From positions 3,553,234-3,617,233 of the forward strand of contig NC_066337.1 in the NCBI RefSeq assembly GCF_022539315.1: DNA of 64,000 nt. The letters run 5' to 3'. Source of the stretch: Serinus canaria (Eukaryota > Chordata > Aves > Passeriformes > Fringillidae). The notes below the pieces were generated by a model. The model was given only the letters and a program-made list of their open reading frames with translations. It ran no database searches and was not told the DNA's origin. Made by a program: the position numbers and the translations under genes. Below, piece by piece: positions 44,278 through 54,849 of the stretch. Position 1 is the stretch's first letter. Each line of letters opens with the position of its first letter.

Positions 44278-46853
44278 GAAGCAAGCCCCTATGGCTTCAT
44301 ATTTTCACACCAGCCCAGGGCAGAGCTCTCCACACACCTGCCTCAGCAGGAGAATTTTCACCAGCAGAGCCAAACAGCAGCAGAGACAGCGACTCTGCTC
44401 CAGAGCAGCCACAGAGCAGCCCATGCTTCAGAATTCCCTGTTCCCTCCTGCCTAGAAACTTCCACCCCACAAGAAATGAGCCGAATTCTCCTAAAACCTC
44501 ACCCAAACTTTGTCCTGCCTGTTGCTGCCGTGTCTGTCAGTGTTTCTGCTTCGTAGGTTTTACAGATTTTATGTGCAGCTCTGTTCCCAGAAATGCCATT
44601 TAATTAAACAGCTGCCAGGTATTTAAATCCAGTGGAAGTTCTGGTTTGCCAGGGGGTTCATTTTATAGGAGGCTGCTGTGATTGAAGTAAGAAATTCTGC
44701 TCAACTGCACTGAGAGAATCTCTACCCCAAATTCTGGGCATTTTAGGCAGGCAGAAAATAGAACCCTCTGCCAAAAATTGTCCCTCCCCCAAAATTTAAC
44801 AATATTTTTACTCCACTCCCTAGAATTTAAAGCTATTTCTTTATTAATATTCAGCCCAGAAAACCTTAAAAGTAAACTGCATATAAGCTTCACACACTGT
44901 AAACAAGTTTTACACCCCCAAAGTACTGAGCACAAGCTACTCTGCATTTTATTTCACAAGGAAATCAACCAAAATACGACCTCTCCACACTGCTGAGAGC
45001 CCTTCCCATAAAAGTCTTGGAACACATTCCAAGGCCTCCTCCTCCCTGAGCCTCCCAGCAGCAGCTCAGGGATTGAACTTGGGAGGGCAGGGAGGCAGGG
45101 TCACACTCAGGAGCTGCTCCAGATGGATAAATGGGATTGATCAGCTCCAAGGCAGGCCCCAGCAGTCCTGCAGGGCAGCAGGCAGGGGCAGGATGGCATT
45201 TCCAGGATGGCAGGGTGGGTCAGGATGGAATTTCCAGGATGGAATTTCCAGGATGGAATTTTCAGGATGACAGGCAGGTCTCAGGATGGAATCTGAGCTC
45301 CTGGGGACTCCACTCAGGCCAGGAAGGGCTTTCACCATGCCCTACATGGGGCTGTGTGCACATGCAGGTGAACATTACCAGTCTAATCCCAATCCAGTTA
45401 AATTCCTGAAGCCTGGAGGATCAGCAAGGCTGGACAGGAAGTAGGGGAGCACATTAAAAAGCAAATAAACTGCAGAGAAGTCAGGTGGCCTCTGCTGTAA
45501 CAGCACAGACATTCCCAGCTGAACAGCTCACTGGAGGCACTGAATGTCCTGGTACCAGCCCAGAGCCACTCCAGGACTGCTGGACAGCCTGACAAACACA
45601 TCCCACTGGGAATTCCAGGGGCTTTGGTGGCTCTTTCAGCCAGGCTTTGTCTGCTTTGATTGCAGATTACAAGAGCTGCACCTCTCCTCCAGCATCTGCC
45701 CTGAACACCCACGTAAAACAGATTAAGAAGTGAAATTAGAGCAAACACCCCCTCAAATAAATATTTCATCTCTGCCCCTGACTAATTATCAGCAATGGCT
45801 TTTGTTAACAGGGAAGCAGAAGTTACTTAAACCTGGAATTATTCTCAAATCAAAAATACATATTTGCTTTGAGATGGAGAGCAAACAACACTCCAGCAAG
45901 CTGTTTGCCATGTAGAAATGTGATTAACAGATCAGAATATTGCATCAGGCCAGGTTTTCCAGTGATTGCAAGATTCAATGTGTAACAAATTGTTACACTT
46001 GCCTCCCCTGTCCAGGAGCACTCACTGTACACATTCCACAGGTACCTCTCCCTCCAGTTGTGATAATTGAAATTTCCCTGGGGCATAGATGTGTAAAAAG
46101 GGAAAAAAAAAATCAGCACAAATAGGAGCTCTCATTGAAAAGTCAAATAAGAGAGGCTCCAAGTGTCAGCTGCAGTCCTTTCACTGCTCACAGCTGCACA
46201 CAGCATTATTTGCTGACAGGTAATGGACACGATTTAAATCACTCTTCCCCTTGCCTCTTCAGATACAATCAGTTATCATTGCTGGGAGTAATGAATCTGC
46301 CAGGAAGGGAAATCCCAGATGATCTTGATAGAATCAACGTCTTGACTTTCATTTAACCTGCTCTCATCCTTCAGGAGACAGAACTTCTGCAAACTTCCAT
46401 CAGAATAAACTCAGGCCATGATAAAGGCAGGCACACAGGAGCAGTGACAAGTGCTACCCTGGCCATCCTCCCATATCCCCAAGGGAGGCACTTCCTTGTC
46501 TCTGAGAACCTCCTGCCTTTGGCATTCACTCAGATCACAAGGAAATTTCCACAAGAAGGTTTTGCACAGGTATTTTCCCTCCTTGGAAGGAAATTTGATT
46601 TCCTTGGCCTCCTTTAGGAATTGTCGGCAGCATTTATATATCCAGACCTTCCGAGCACTCATTTCCCTGAGCAGTGTTTAGAGCAGCAGGCTCCAGACAG
46701 GCATTAAAGGTTGAAAAGCTACAGAAATGATTGGTTTTTCACCAAAAAGGGGAGAGTTTGCAGAGACCAGAACAGGAACCTTGATCAGTGAATCACTTTT
46801 TGATCCAATCCTTAAATATTCATCTTATGGACCCATGTTACAGTGTAAGCTTT
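44278..46853. other. Gene-free stretch with a short minisatellite
   Basis: Apart from the GGATGGAATTTCCA minisatellite at 45188-45271, I see no gene or mobile element. The open frames are short and unremarkable. Confidence 0.4.
45188..45271. repeat. Short minisatellite, unit about 14 bp
   Basis: There are about five imperfect copies of CAGGATGGAATTTC, some shortened or with 'ggcagggtgggt' interruptions. Confidence 0.8.
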
Positions 46854-48193
46854 TGTCATCGTTTGAGCCTGGCGCAATGCCAGTGCCCCCATGAGATCAC
46901 CTCCTTCCCTGGCACCCACTGTGAGATGCGATCAGAGACAGAGCAGAGCAGGCTCCAACTTGAGGTTTAAAGGAAAAAAAAACTTCATTAACCTAAAACT
47001 ACAAAGGAAAACACTAAGGAAAACACACAAAACACATAGAACCCAAGATGAAAACCTTCCAAATTTCTTCCTCCTCCCCCCACCTAGATTTCCAATTCCA
47101 TTACCCCCAAATCCACCCTTTAGATAATCAGTTCTCAATTCCTCGAGAAGAGAGAAGTCCCTCTTGCACCACAGACTTCCCCAGGAAACAGTCGAAACTT
47201 CTCGTGTTTCCATGTCACATGTGGCACCGCCCGGAGAACATTTTGCCATCGTGACTTCTTCCTTCCATGTCCAGTGCTCTCACCACTGCACATGGATCAG
47301 AGCTGCTTCTAGGGTTTTTCCCTTTAAGGATACTTTGTCCAGTTCCAAAAAGAGCACAGTCCCTCTCCTTTTGGGACACCTGTCCCCCCCCAAATTTCAC
47401 CCCCTGGGGCCGAGGGGTCTCTTGAACAGAGATCATCTTCCTCTTCTTTTTTCTTCGAAGACGGAGGGCACCACCACCACCCTCCTCACCTGTCGTCTCT
47501 GTTCACACTCCTCCACATCACTGCACTCTCCTGGCTCTGAGCCATCGCCTTCCCCTAGAATGCAGTCTCTGTGTCACAGGAACACAAGGGGGTCCTGCTG
47601 TGGCTATACAAGAAAAGTCCAGCCAAAGGCCACTCCATCATCTCCTCCCACCTAGGATTCTTCTCAACATCCTCTCAATCTCATCAACCTCAGGAGGAAT
47701 CAGCATTTGCAAGGTTTCCATCCTCCCCAGAAGGGTTAAAAGTCCCAGGCTCTGCCGGTTTGCTTCATCAACTCCCACGCTTGGCTGCCCTGCTGGGCAC
47801 CCCCCCCTTCTCCTTCACGCTGGCCGCGCTATCACAGGTGCCGGCTCTGTCTCTCTCCCTCTCTCCGGGGCGGGGGGGGGGGGGAATGGAGGATGGCTGC
47901 CCGAAGCCCTTGCAATGTTCTCCTCCACCCTTGGGCCCAGACCTGGCCTACCTCCCTCCGGCCACATGGCTCCCCTCCCCCCCCAGCCCAGCTCGGCCGG
48001 GCAGGGGGGTCTGCTCAGTCTCAAGCGGGACTCCAAGAGGAAGTTCCCCTGGGCGATCACAGCTTTTAACCCCTGTGTTCTCAGAGGCGTATCCTGCCCT
48101 CAGTGGACAAACCAGGTGCCAATATTAAATCTGAACACTGATTGGCTTGCCCACACCATCACAAAAAACTTCATTTCCTTTCAAACCACGACA
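46854..48193 (-). mobile_element. Solo LTR (family A, 1,340 bp)
   Basis: This is a reversed copy of the LTR found at 2406-3671. Plus-strand ends are TGTCATCGTTTGAGCC and CAAACCACGACA. The 5-bp target duplication GCTTT is perfect (46849-46853 and 48194-48198), which fixes the family's termini and confirms the ends called in the satellite. The polyadenylation signal has mutated to AATGAA on minus. The G-run at 47866-47884 corresponds to the C-run in the other copy. No internal viral sequence is present. Confidence 0.95.
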
Positions 48194-48198
48194 GCTTT

Positions 48199-49291
48199 CT
48201 ATGCCAATCCTGGTATGGCACACAAACTACAGTGCTGCATTCTAAATTCCTTGTTTACCTTTGAAACTGCTTTATTTTTTCTGTATCCCAAACTCTGAAA
48301 CTCTAAACCTTCTTCTTAACTTAACATGTCTCTGCTTTAAACTATAAATTCCCATTCTCCCTTCTAGCACCTCAGTTTGGAAGCCTTTTCCACGGTCTCA
48401 GATCAAATCCTGTGTTTAATTCTAAGCTTTGGCTTAGAGGGCCAAACTGATGCCTTGTGAAGGCTGCCCTAGAACAGAGGCTGGATGGAGTTACAGAATA
48501 AAGCAGGGATTTATTAAAAGGATCTCCTCCATGGATGCACCTTGGGCAGCACAAGAGGAACCAAAATGGCCCCAAAATGAACCCAAAATGGCCCCAAAAT
48601 GAACCCAAGATGAACCAAAATGGCCCCAAAATGAACCCAGGATGACCCAAAATGGCCCCAAAATGCACGAGCGCTCCCGGGGTCTCTCCCTGGGATCAAC
48701 TCTGCTCCATTCCCACCTTGCAGTTCATTGCCCCATCCCAGCTTTAGCCCAGCCAGTCCCACCCTTGTTTTTCTCTCTCCAGCCCATGGGGTTTGTGCTC
48801 CTGGGCTGAGATTTGGATCATTTGTCCTTGGTGCCCAGCTGGAGCAGGAATTGTTTTGTCTCCCTGCTCTGTGCACAGAGCTCACCATCCCCTGATGGGA
48901 ACCCAGATCCTCACACTAAAGCAGCCCCGTTGTAACAGGACACGAGATGAATGACACACACTCTGAAACTTTTAAGGTCAAAAGAAGGAATTCTAGTTCT
49001 CAATTTTATAGATATAGGATTTTAAAAGTGACTCTGGATTGGAGGATGAAATTTTTACTTCTCAACACTGGTTAAACTATCAGTTCATCAAATTTTTCTT
49101 CTTTCAGAAAAGAATACAAAACAATTATTTACAGAAAAGTGTGTAAAAAACTCCTTTACAAAAAAGTAAACATCAGAAAGTTTAAAAGAACTTAAAAAAA
49201 CAGAGCGACAGTACAGAATCTGAGAAAGAGCAAAGCTAAAGCCTGAGGCACCATTAGTTCTGAGAATTCCTCACATTTCGGATTCCAACAG
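48199..49291. other. Gene-free stretch with an 11-bp minisatellite
   Basis: Apart from the tandem repeat at 48553-48668, I see nothing recognisable. The sequence near 48960-49220 is A-rich on plus. Confidence 0.4.
48553..48668. repeat. 11-bp minisatellite
   Basis: There are about ten units alternating AAAATGGCCCC and AAAATGAACCC, so the larger repeat is 22 bp. A few units are 10 bp. The apparent minus-strand protein rich in GHFG/ILGPFW is a by-product of the repeat. Confidence 0.9.
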
Positions 49292-49671
49292 TGTGGTGGT
49301 GTTTGCAGGGGTCCCAGGGTGAGGGAAGAGAGGAGAAAGGTGACTCCATGTTCAGAAGGTTTGGTTTATTATTTTATGATATAGATGATATTAAAACTAT
49401 ACTAAAAGAACAGAAGAAAGGATTCCAGCAGAAGGCTGGCTGAGAATAGCAAAGGAATGAATGACAAAGGTTTGGCTGTGACCCAGCCAGTCTGGACAGC
49501 TGGGCTGGGATTGGCCATTGATCAGAAACAACCACAGAGACCAATCCCAGCCCCACCTGCTGCACCCACAGCAGCAGAGAAGAATTGTTTGCAGTTTGTT
49601 CCTGAGGCCTCTCAGCTCCTCAGGAGGGAAAATCCCACGGAAAGGATTTGTCATAGAACATGTGGGTGACA
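49292..49671 (-). mobile_element. Solo LTR (family B, 380 bp)
   Basis: Plus-strand ends are TGTGGTGGTGTTTGCAGG and GTGGGTGACA. The 6-bp target duplication CAACAG is perfect (49286-49291 and 49672-49677). It has the same length as the copy at 34548, with roughly a dozen differences. Confidence 0.94.
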
Positions 49672-50823
49672 CAACAGAACAGCCCAGGAGGGCTCCCAGG
49701 AGCCAGGACACCCCACAACATCCCCCAGCCACCACAGCCCGTGGCATTTATGACCAGCTCTGCTCCTGGAAGGGCCCAGCAGCTTGTCAGCCAGCAGATC
49801 ATTATCTCCAGAGATGCCAGGCAATCCCAATGAATCAATAGGGATTGTGACACAGCCCTGCATGCTGAATTAAGCAGAGCTGACAAGTGGGTTGTAAGCA
49901 CACCGTGTTTAACGATCAGATGAGATTTGGCTCCTAACAAGATTACTGCCTCTTTAGCAGGTGTCTGTGTGCTGCCAGGAGATAATCCTGCATAATCAAC
50001 CATCACACACACATGTAAAGTCAAGAAGCAACGGCTCATTAATGAAAATTCTATAGACACAGCCAAGCAGCTGCAGCAAATGTGTTTGACCTCCCAAAAT
50101 TAATCTGAACCTTCAGCAGTGCCAGGCCTCCAGCACCTCCTGCATCGTAGGACCCCTTGTCTGTGTGATCCACAGCCTGGAGGCAAAACCCAGCATTTAA
50201 AGGATCATCCAGAACCCCAAATTTGTGGTTTACAACCCCCCTATACACACAATGGCAGAAATCTCATTTTTCCAAGACTTTGTGCGGACCAAAATTCAGC
50301 ATTTGCCTGACGTTCTGTGCCTCACCAAACAATTCCCCTGGCAGCCATCCCAAACCTTGCAGGGGAAACACCCCCTTGATAAAGCACCTTAAATACACCC
50401 ACAGTGCTGCCAGCTCTCTCACTGGTGCACTGGAGCATGACTCCAGTGCTCTCAGGCACTCCCAGGCTGTTTGACAGGACAGAGGCAGAAGAACAAACCC
50501 ACTGAACCCCTCTTGGTGCAGACCCGTGCCCTCTGAGCACTCCTCCAGGCACTGCTCACCTCACTTCCAGGATTTCCCAGCAATTCCCCCAATTCACAGG
50601 GCACCAGATCTTCCCAACTCAACAAAACAGGTGAGCACAGAGTGGAGTTGGCCTGGGGGAAAAAAAAATGCAGCAGGACAGTTGGAACATTTTCTCATTT
50701 TCTCCTCTGTTCTCCCACTGCTGCTGACTCAAGTCTAATTTAGTGTCAGCATTGCCTTCTCACTCATCTTTCCCCTTTTTCTAAGTGTGTTTAATCTGCT
50801 GTAAAATTGTTTTCATGGCTGTG
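49672..50823. other. Gene-free stretch
   Basis: No recognisable gene or repeat. The open frames (up to 148 codons, partly inside the neighbouring LTR) have no family motif. Confidence 0.4.
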
Positions 50824-51211
50824 TGTTGCCAACATATTTTATGAAAAATCCTTTACTTAGGATTTTTCCTCTCATGAGGGCTGAGAAGCCTCATGAGCAG
50901 ACTGTAAACAATTCTTATCTGCTGCTGTGGAATGCCACGGGAAAATCTGTGATTGGCCCCGTCAGACTGTTTCCAATTAAGAGCCTATCACAATTCACCT
51001 GTTCGGCCTGTCTCGGGCTGAGAAGACTTCAGTTTACACATTCCTTTTCTATTCTTAGCTTAGCCTTGTAGTGAAACCTTTCTCTTTACTCTTTTAATAT
51101 AGTTTCTATATCTTATATATCATATCATAATAAATCAAAGCCTTCTGATACATGGAGTCAACGTTGTCGTCTCTTCCCTCATCCTAAGACCTCAGAAAAC
51201 CCGCTGTAATA
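50824..51211 (+). mobile_element. Solo LTR (family B, 388 bp)
   Basis: It starts TGTTGCCAACATATTTTATG. The 6-bp target duplication GCTGTG is perfect (50818-50823 and 51212-51217). The 3' end reads TA rather than CA, so the last dinucleotide has mutated. AATAAA lies at 51129-51134. It is more diverged than the copies at 34548 and 49292. Confidence 0.88.
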
Positions 51212-52258
51212 GCTGTGGTGAATGTTATTGTAACTGTTTTACAATGTGCATTATCTGCACTGTGTAAAGGATTTGCCTTCTGTATGCAAATCAATTCCTC
51301 GCTGCTGCCGTTCCAGGTCGGTGCCCTCCCAGGCAGCATCTCACATCCCCAAAGGGCACAAATCATTCATTTCTTGCAGAATTTGTTAAAAAAAACCCAC
51401 TTGGAACCCAGTTCTACAGAACCAGACCCTGCTTTTAGGACTGAGCCACAGTTTGGCCAGTTTAATCAGCAATTTTTTGGGCCAGGCTGGATTGCTCTGA
51501 CCCACAACTACAGCTGTAAGAGCTGAGCCCTAGGAAAGCCAGGCTGGAACAGGATGGTCATCAATCACTGCTCTGACAGGGCAAAAAAGAATAAAACTGC
51601 ACAAAATCCACCCATTCTGTGCAGAGAAAGAGATCTTGGCTTGGGACAATCTGGATATGTGCAACATCAGGACAGGGAATTCTTCATCCTGTTTTACCAG
51701 ATTTAAATGAGTCAAGGTCAGTCTGTACTTTTAATATTGACTAAGAAAACCAAGGCAAGAAGGTCAGGCACAATTTTCCTAAGATTCCTAATAATAAACT
51801 CAATAAATCAGGCTGACTGCCAGTCCTGCACCTCCTGCATCAAAGCTGGTTCCACTTGTCCCAGATGTTGCTGGATTGTTCAAAGATGCAAGACAACCTG
51901 TCAGAAGATAAGTTCAGACCTCTCATAATTCTGTGTAGACAGCCAGGCTGTAAAAACAAGGGGAAACTTTTAGAGTTGCCCTTTCTGAGCAATATTTGTC
52001 AAACACCAAAAAATGTCTCCCAGATTTCAAAAGCTGAAGGCTGGCTCAGGACTTGAGACTAGAAACAGGAAAATTCTCCAAAAAATAAAGCATGAGTGCA
52101 CACATTCCAGAGGGATTCTCCTGGGTGGAGACACAAGCAGCTCATCCCCAAGATCAATTCTGAGGTGCCTCCAGCCACCAGCAGCTGACTGGGACATCAA
52201 TGGCCTGGTCCCGTCAGCTGCCCCCTCCTGGGAAGGGTCTCAGCTTTGAAATCCTCAT
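51212..52258. other. Gene-free stretch
   Basis: No recognisable gene, RNA gene or mobile element. Confidence 0.4.
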
Positions 52259-52986
52259 TTGCCCAGACCTACAATTCATGGTGTCATGAAAATTCATCCC
52301 CAAACACCAGAGGTTGATGTCCAGAAAGGAGCCAGAGCAGCCCTGGAACTTTATTCCAACCAAGGCAGAGGCCATGGGGCATCCCCTGGGGTCTCTCCCA
52401 TTTTTGGAGGATGCAGCCTCCTTTTTATCCCAATTTCCAGCCCCATTTCCCTTCTCTCTTTCCCCATTTCTGAGGGACTGGAGAGGTTCAGACTCCCCAG
52501 AACACCTGATCCCAAAGATTCCCCTGTAATGCATAACCCTGCCTTTTCATTTTTAATTCCCATGGAATTTAGGGGTTTTTCTTCCCCATTGTTTCTTCTT
52601 CTTTCAATGTCCAGTTTCATTTCTCAGCAAACCTACAGTTTGTTTGTAAAGACAAATATCTTTTTTTCCATTCATCACTCAGTGGGATCCTTCCCATGGT
52701 TTCTTTTACCTCTCAGTGCTGGTTTTATCCACCAGCTTGTTCCTAAAGACAAATCCCTCCTTCCTCTCAATGGCCAGCAGGAATTCCTCAAGGAGCAGCT
52801 GAGTGTGGAGAGACAGGAATTCCTACCCTGGCAGACCCAACAAGTGTCACCTGCACAGGGCAGGACAGCTGAAAAAGTGATTTTGGGAAAGCCTGGGATG
52901 TGCTTTCCCTGCACAAAGGAGCCTTTTCCTGTGGATATTCATGGTCAGCTCCCTCATGCAGCTCAGAAGATCACCCACCAGCATCC

Positions 52987-53178
52987 ACCACAATTCCAAC
53001 TCCCCAATTTACCTCATCCTCCAGCCTGGCCTCAGCACCCTCCACAATTCCAACTCTTCCCAATTTACCTCATCCACCAGCCTGGCCTCAGCACCCACCA
53101 CAATTCCAACTCTCCAATTTACCTCATCCTCCAGCCTGGCCTCAGCACCCTCCACAATTCCAACTCCCCAATTTACCA
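52987..53178. repeat. 54-bp minisatellite
   Basis: There are about 3.5 copies of a 54-bp unit containing CCACAATTCCAACTCCCCAA and CCTCCAGCCTGGCCTCAGCA. One copy carries a small insertion (TT). Confidence 0.92.
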
Positions 53179-53341
53179 CAGCAAGTGGCCCCAGCTGCTT
53201 GGAGCAGCCCATTCCTCAGCCTGCCCGTGCAGGAGCACATGGATAACAGGAAAATCCATACAGAAAAGCAGGGGGAAAGCCTCCATCCCCTATTCTGGTT
53301 ACTTTATCTCCACCACTGCTGTTATCAGGACCTCGAGCAAT

Positions 53342-53355
53342 GTTGCCATGGCAAC
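53342..53355. promoter_or_regulatory. Palindromic RFX X-box motif
   Basis: GTTGCCATGGCAAC is a perfect 14-bp palindrome and an ideal match to the RFX-family X-box (GTNRCC-N2-RGYAAC), which marks many ciliary-gene and MHC class II promoters. No gene start is visible beside it. Confidence 0.45.
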
Positions 53356-53708
53356 CAGAACGCCTCCAGCTCCGGGGATGGGTGGCACAAGGAGTCACTT
53401 GTCTCCACTTTGTTAGCTGGGTAATTGGTCCTGCTGAGCAGGGTCAGCTTAAAGAAAGATGACAGCAGGTAGAGTCTGTCTGCTCAGATAGCAGGGCCAC
53501 CTTATCCTTGGAGCAGATCTCTGGGATTTATTAAACACTTAAGGGGTTAGTGAGCTGTGAAAATCCGATTCCCCACCGCTGCAGTGTGCTGACGAGGAAC
53601 TTCCTCCTGCGCTTCATCAAGTTTTCATTATCTTCCTGTGTTTTTGCAGGGAGGGAGGCTTCAGGGATTTGAGATGCTGCAATTTTCAGGCTGCATGAGC
53701 CTCTCAAA

Positions 53709-53847
53709 TCAGTCACCCTCTCTGGCAGCAACCTTTTCAAGAAGAAGAGCAATCAGCTGCTCCTGAAGCTCTTCAGGCAATGCCCAGCACAGACCAAGCC
53801 TTGCCTCAAGTTCTTGGCTCTTCGTTGTGCCCACAAGCAAAGAAGCC
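53709..53847 (-). other. Exon-like minus-strand segment (candidate)
   Basis: On the minus strand, between the 33-bp minisatellite and a stop at 53709-53711, the frame reads as a leucine- and glutamate-rich helix-like segment (for example WALPEELQEQLIALLLEKV). It looks more protein-like than the surroundings. I do not recognise a family. The same frame passes through the minisatellite upstream. No splice acceptor is clear. It may be a fragment of a host gene or chance. Confidence 0.2.
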
Positions 53848-54045
53848 ACGTCTGAAGTGTTTCTGGTGTTCCTGATTCCCAGCTCTGAAGTGTTTCTGGT
53901 GTTCCTGATTCCCAGCTCTGAAGTGTTTCTGGTGTTCCTGATTTCCAGCTCTGAAGTGTTTCTGGTGTCCTGATTCCCAGCTCTGAAGTGTTTCTGGTGT
54001 TCCTGATTCCCAGCTCTGAAGTGTTTCTGGTGTTCCTGATTCCCA
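53848..54045. repeat. 33-bp minisatellite
   Basis: There are six copies of a 33-bp unit containing AGCTCTGAAGTGTTTCTGGT and GTTCCTGATTCCC. One copy has lost a base. The unit is 11 codons long, so minus-strand frames stay open through it. Confidence 0.95.
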
Positions 54046-54097
54046 CATTCAAGTGTTTTCTCAGGCTGAGGCAGAGAAAACAACCCCAGCCTTGTCC

Positions 54098-54265
54098 TCA
54101 CTCTGATCCAAACTGGGGCTCCCAGAAGAGGTCACAGTCCAGCAGGAGCTGTTCCTCACCTTGCACGTTCTGCACAGGAGGCTGGAAAAGCCCCTGGCTC
54201 CAAAGCTGTGAGACTTTCACCTTGGCAGTTTCCAGGCACACAGAGCACAGATAATTTGCAAACAT
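54098..54265 (-). other. Exon-like 55-codon open frame (candidate)
   Basis: This short minus-strand frame has an acidic, leucine-rich, protein-like translation (for example EEQLLLDCDLFWEPQF). It contains a strong donor-like CAAG/GTGAGG near 54156. No family is recognised. It is listed because two other exon-like segments lie nearby on the same strand (53709-53847 and about 54890-54998). Confidence 0.18.
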
Positions 54266-54443
54266 TCATCCATTCACTCTCCTCTTCAGCAGATCGAAGC
54301 TGAATCACTCCCTGATGGTTTAAAGATCAGTTCAGTCTCCATTTCCATGCAATCAGCTGAGGCACAGCTCTGGTGGAACACCCAGGGCAGCTGAGGGCTC
54401 CATTGCAGGGCAATGCCAGAATTGGAGCTTTTGGGAAATTATC

Positions 54444-54843
54444 TGTCACTGACATATTTTATGAAAAATCCCTTTGCTGGGATTTTTCTCCTGAGAAGCT
54501 GAGAGGCCTCAGGAATGAAATGTAAACAATAATTATCTGATGGCTGTGGGATGTGGTCTGGACAGGGTTTACCAGGGTGCATCTTGGATTGGTCTCACGT
54601 GGGTTGTTTCTACTTGATGACCAATCGTGGTCCAGCTGTGTTGGACTCTCTGGTCTGTCACAAGATTTTATTATGCATCTTTGCTAGCTTTCTAAAGAAA
54701 TCCTTTCTTCTATTCTTTAGTACAGTTTTAGTATAGCAATTTTAATAAAATATATATCATGAAATAATAGATCATCCTTCTGAAACATGGAGTCAAGACT
54801 CTCACCTCTTCCCTCATCCTGGGGACCCTCAAACACCACCACA
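54444..54843 (+). mobile_element. Solo LTR (family B, about 400 bp, diverged)
   Basis: It starts TGTCACTGACATATTTTATG and ends AACACCACCACA. The flanks ATTATC (54438-54443) and ATGATC (54844-54849) are a 6-bp duplication with one mismatch. It is more diverged than the other family members, especially in the middle. Confidence 0.85.
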
Positions 54844-54849
54844 ATGATC

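Larger units (their letters stand above)
52286..53416 (+). other. Unrecognised 376-codon open frame
   Basis: An ATG at 52286 opens a frame of 376 codons ending at a stop at 53414-53416. I recognise no domain. The second half crosses the 54-bp minisatellite (18 codons), which keeps several frames open there. The first 230 or so codons lie in pyrimidine-rich sequence, where stop codons are rarer. The translation is rich in Pro, Ser, Gln and Phe and does not look like a folded domain. It could be chance, a long non-coding RNA or a lineage-specific exon. Chance is the most likely. Confidence 0.2.

Noticed and set aside
48372..48888. Minus-strand frames rich in Phe, Gly and Trp
   Set aside because: They translate the 11-bp minisatellite at 48553-48668 and its flanks.
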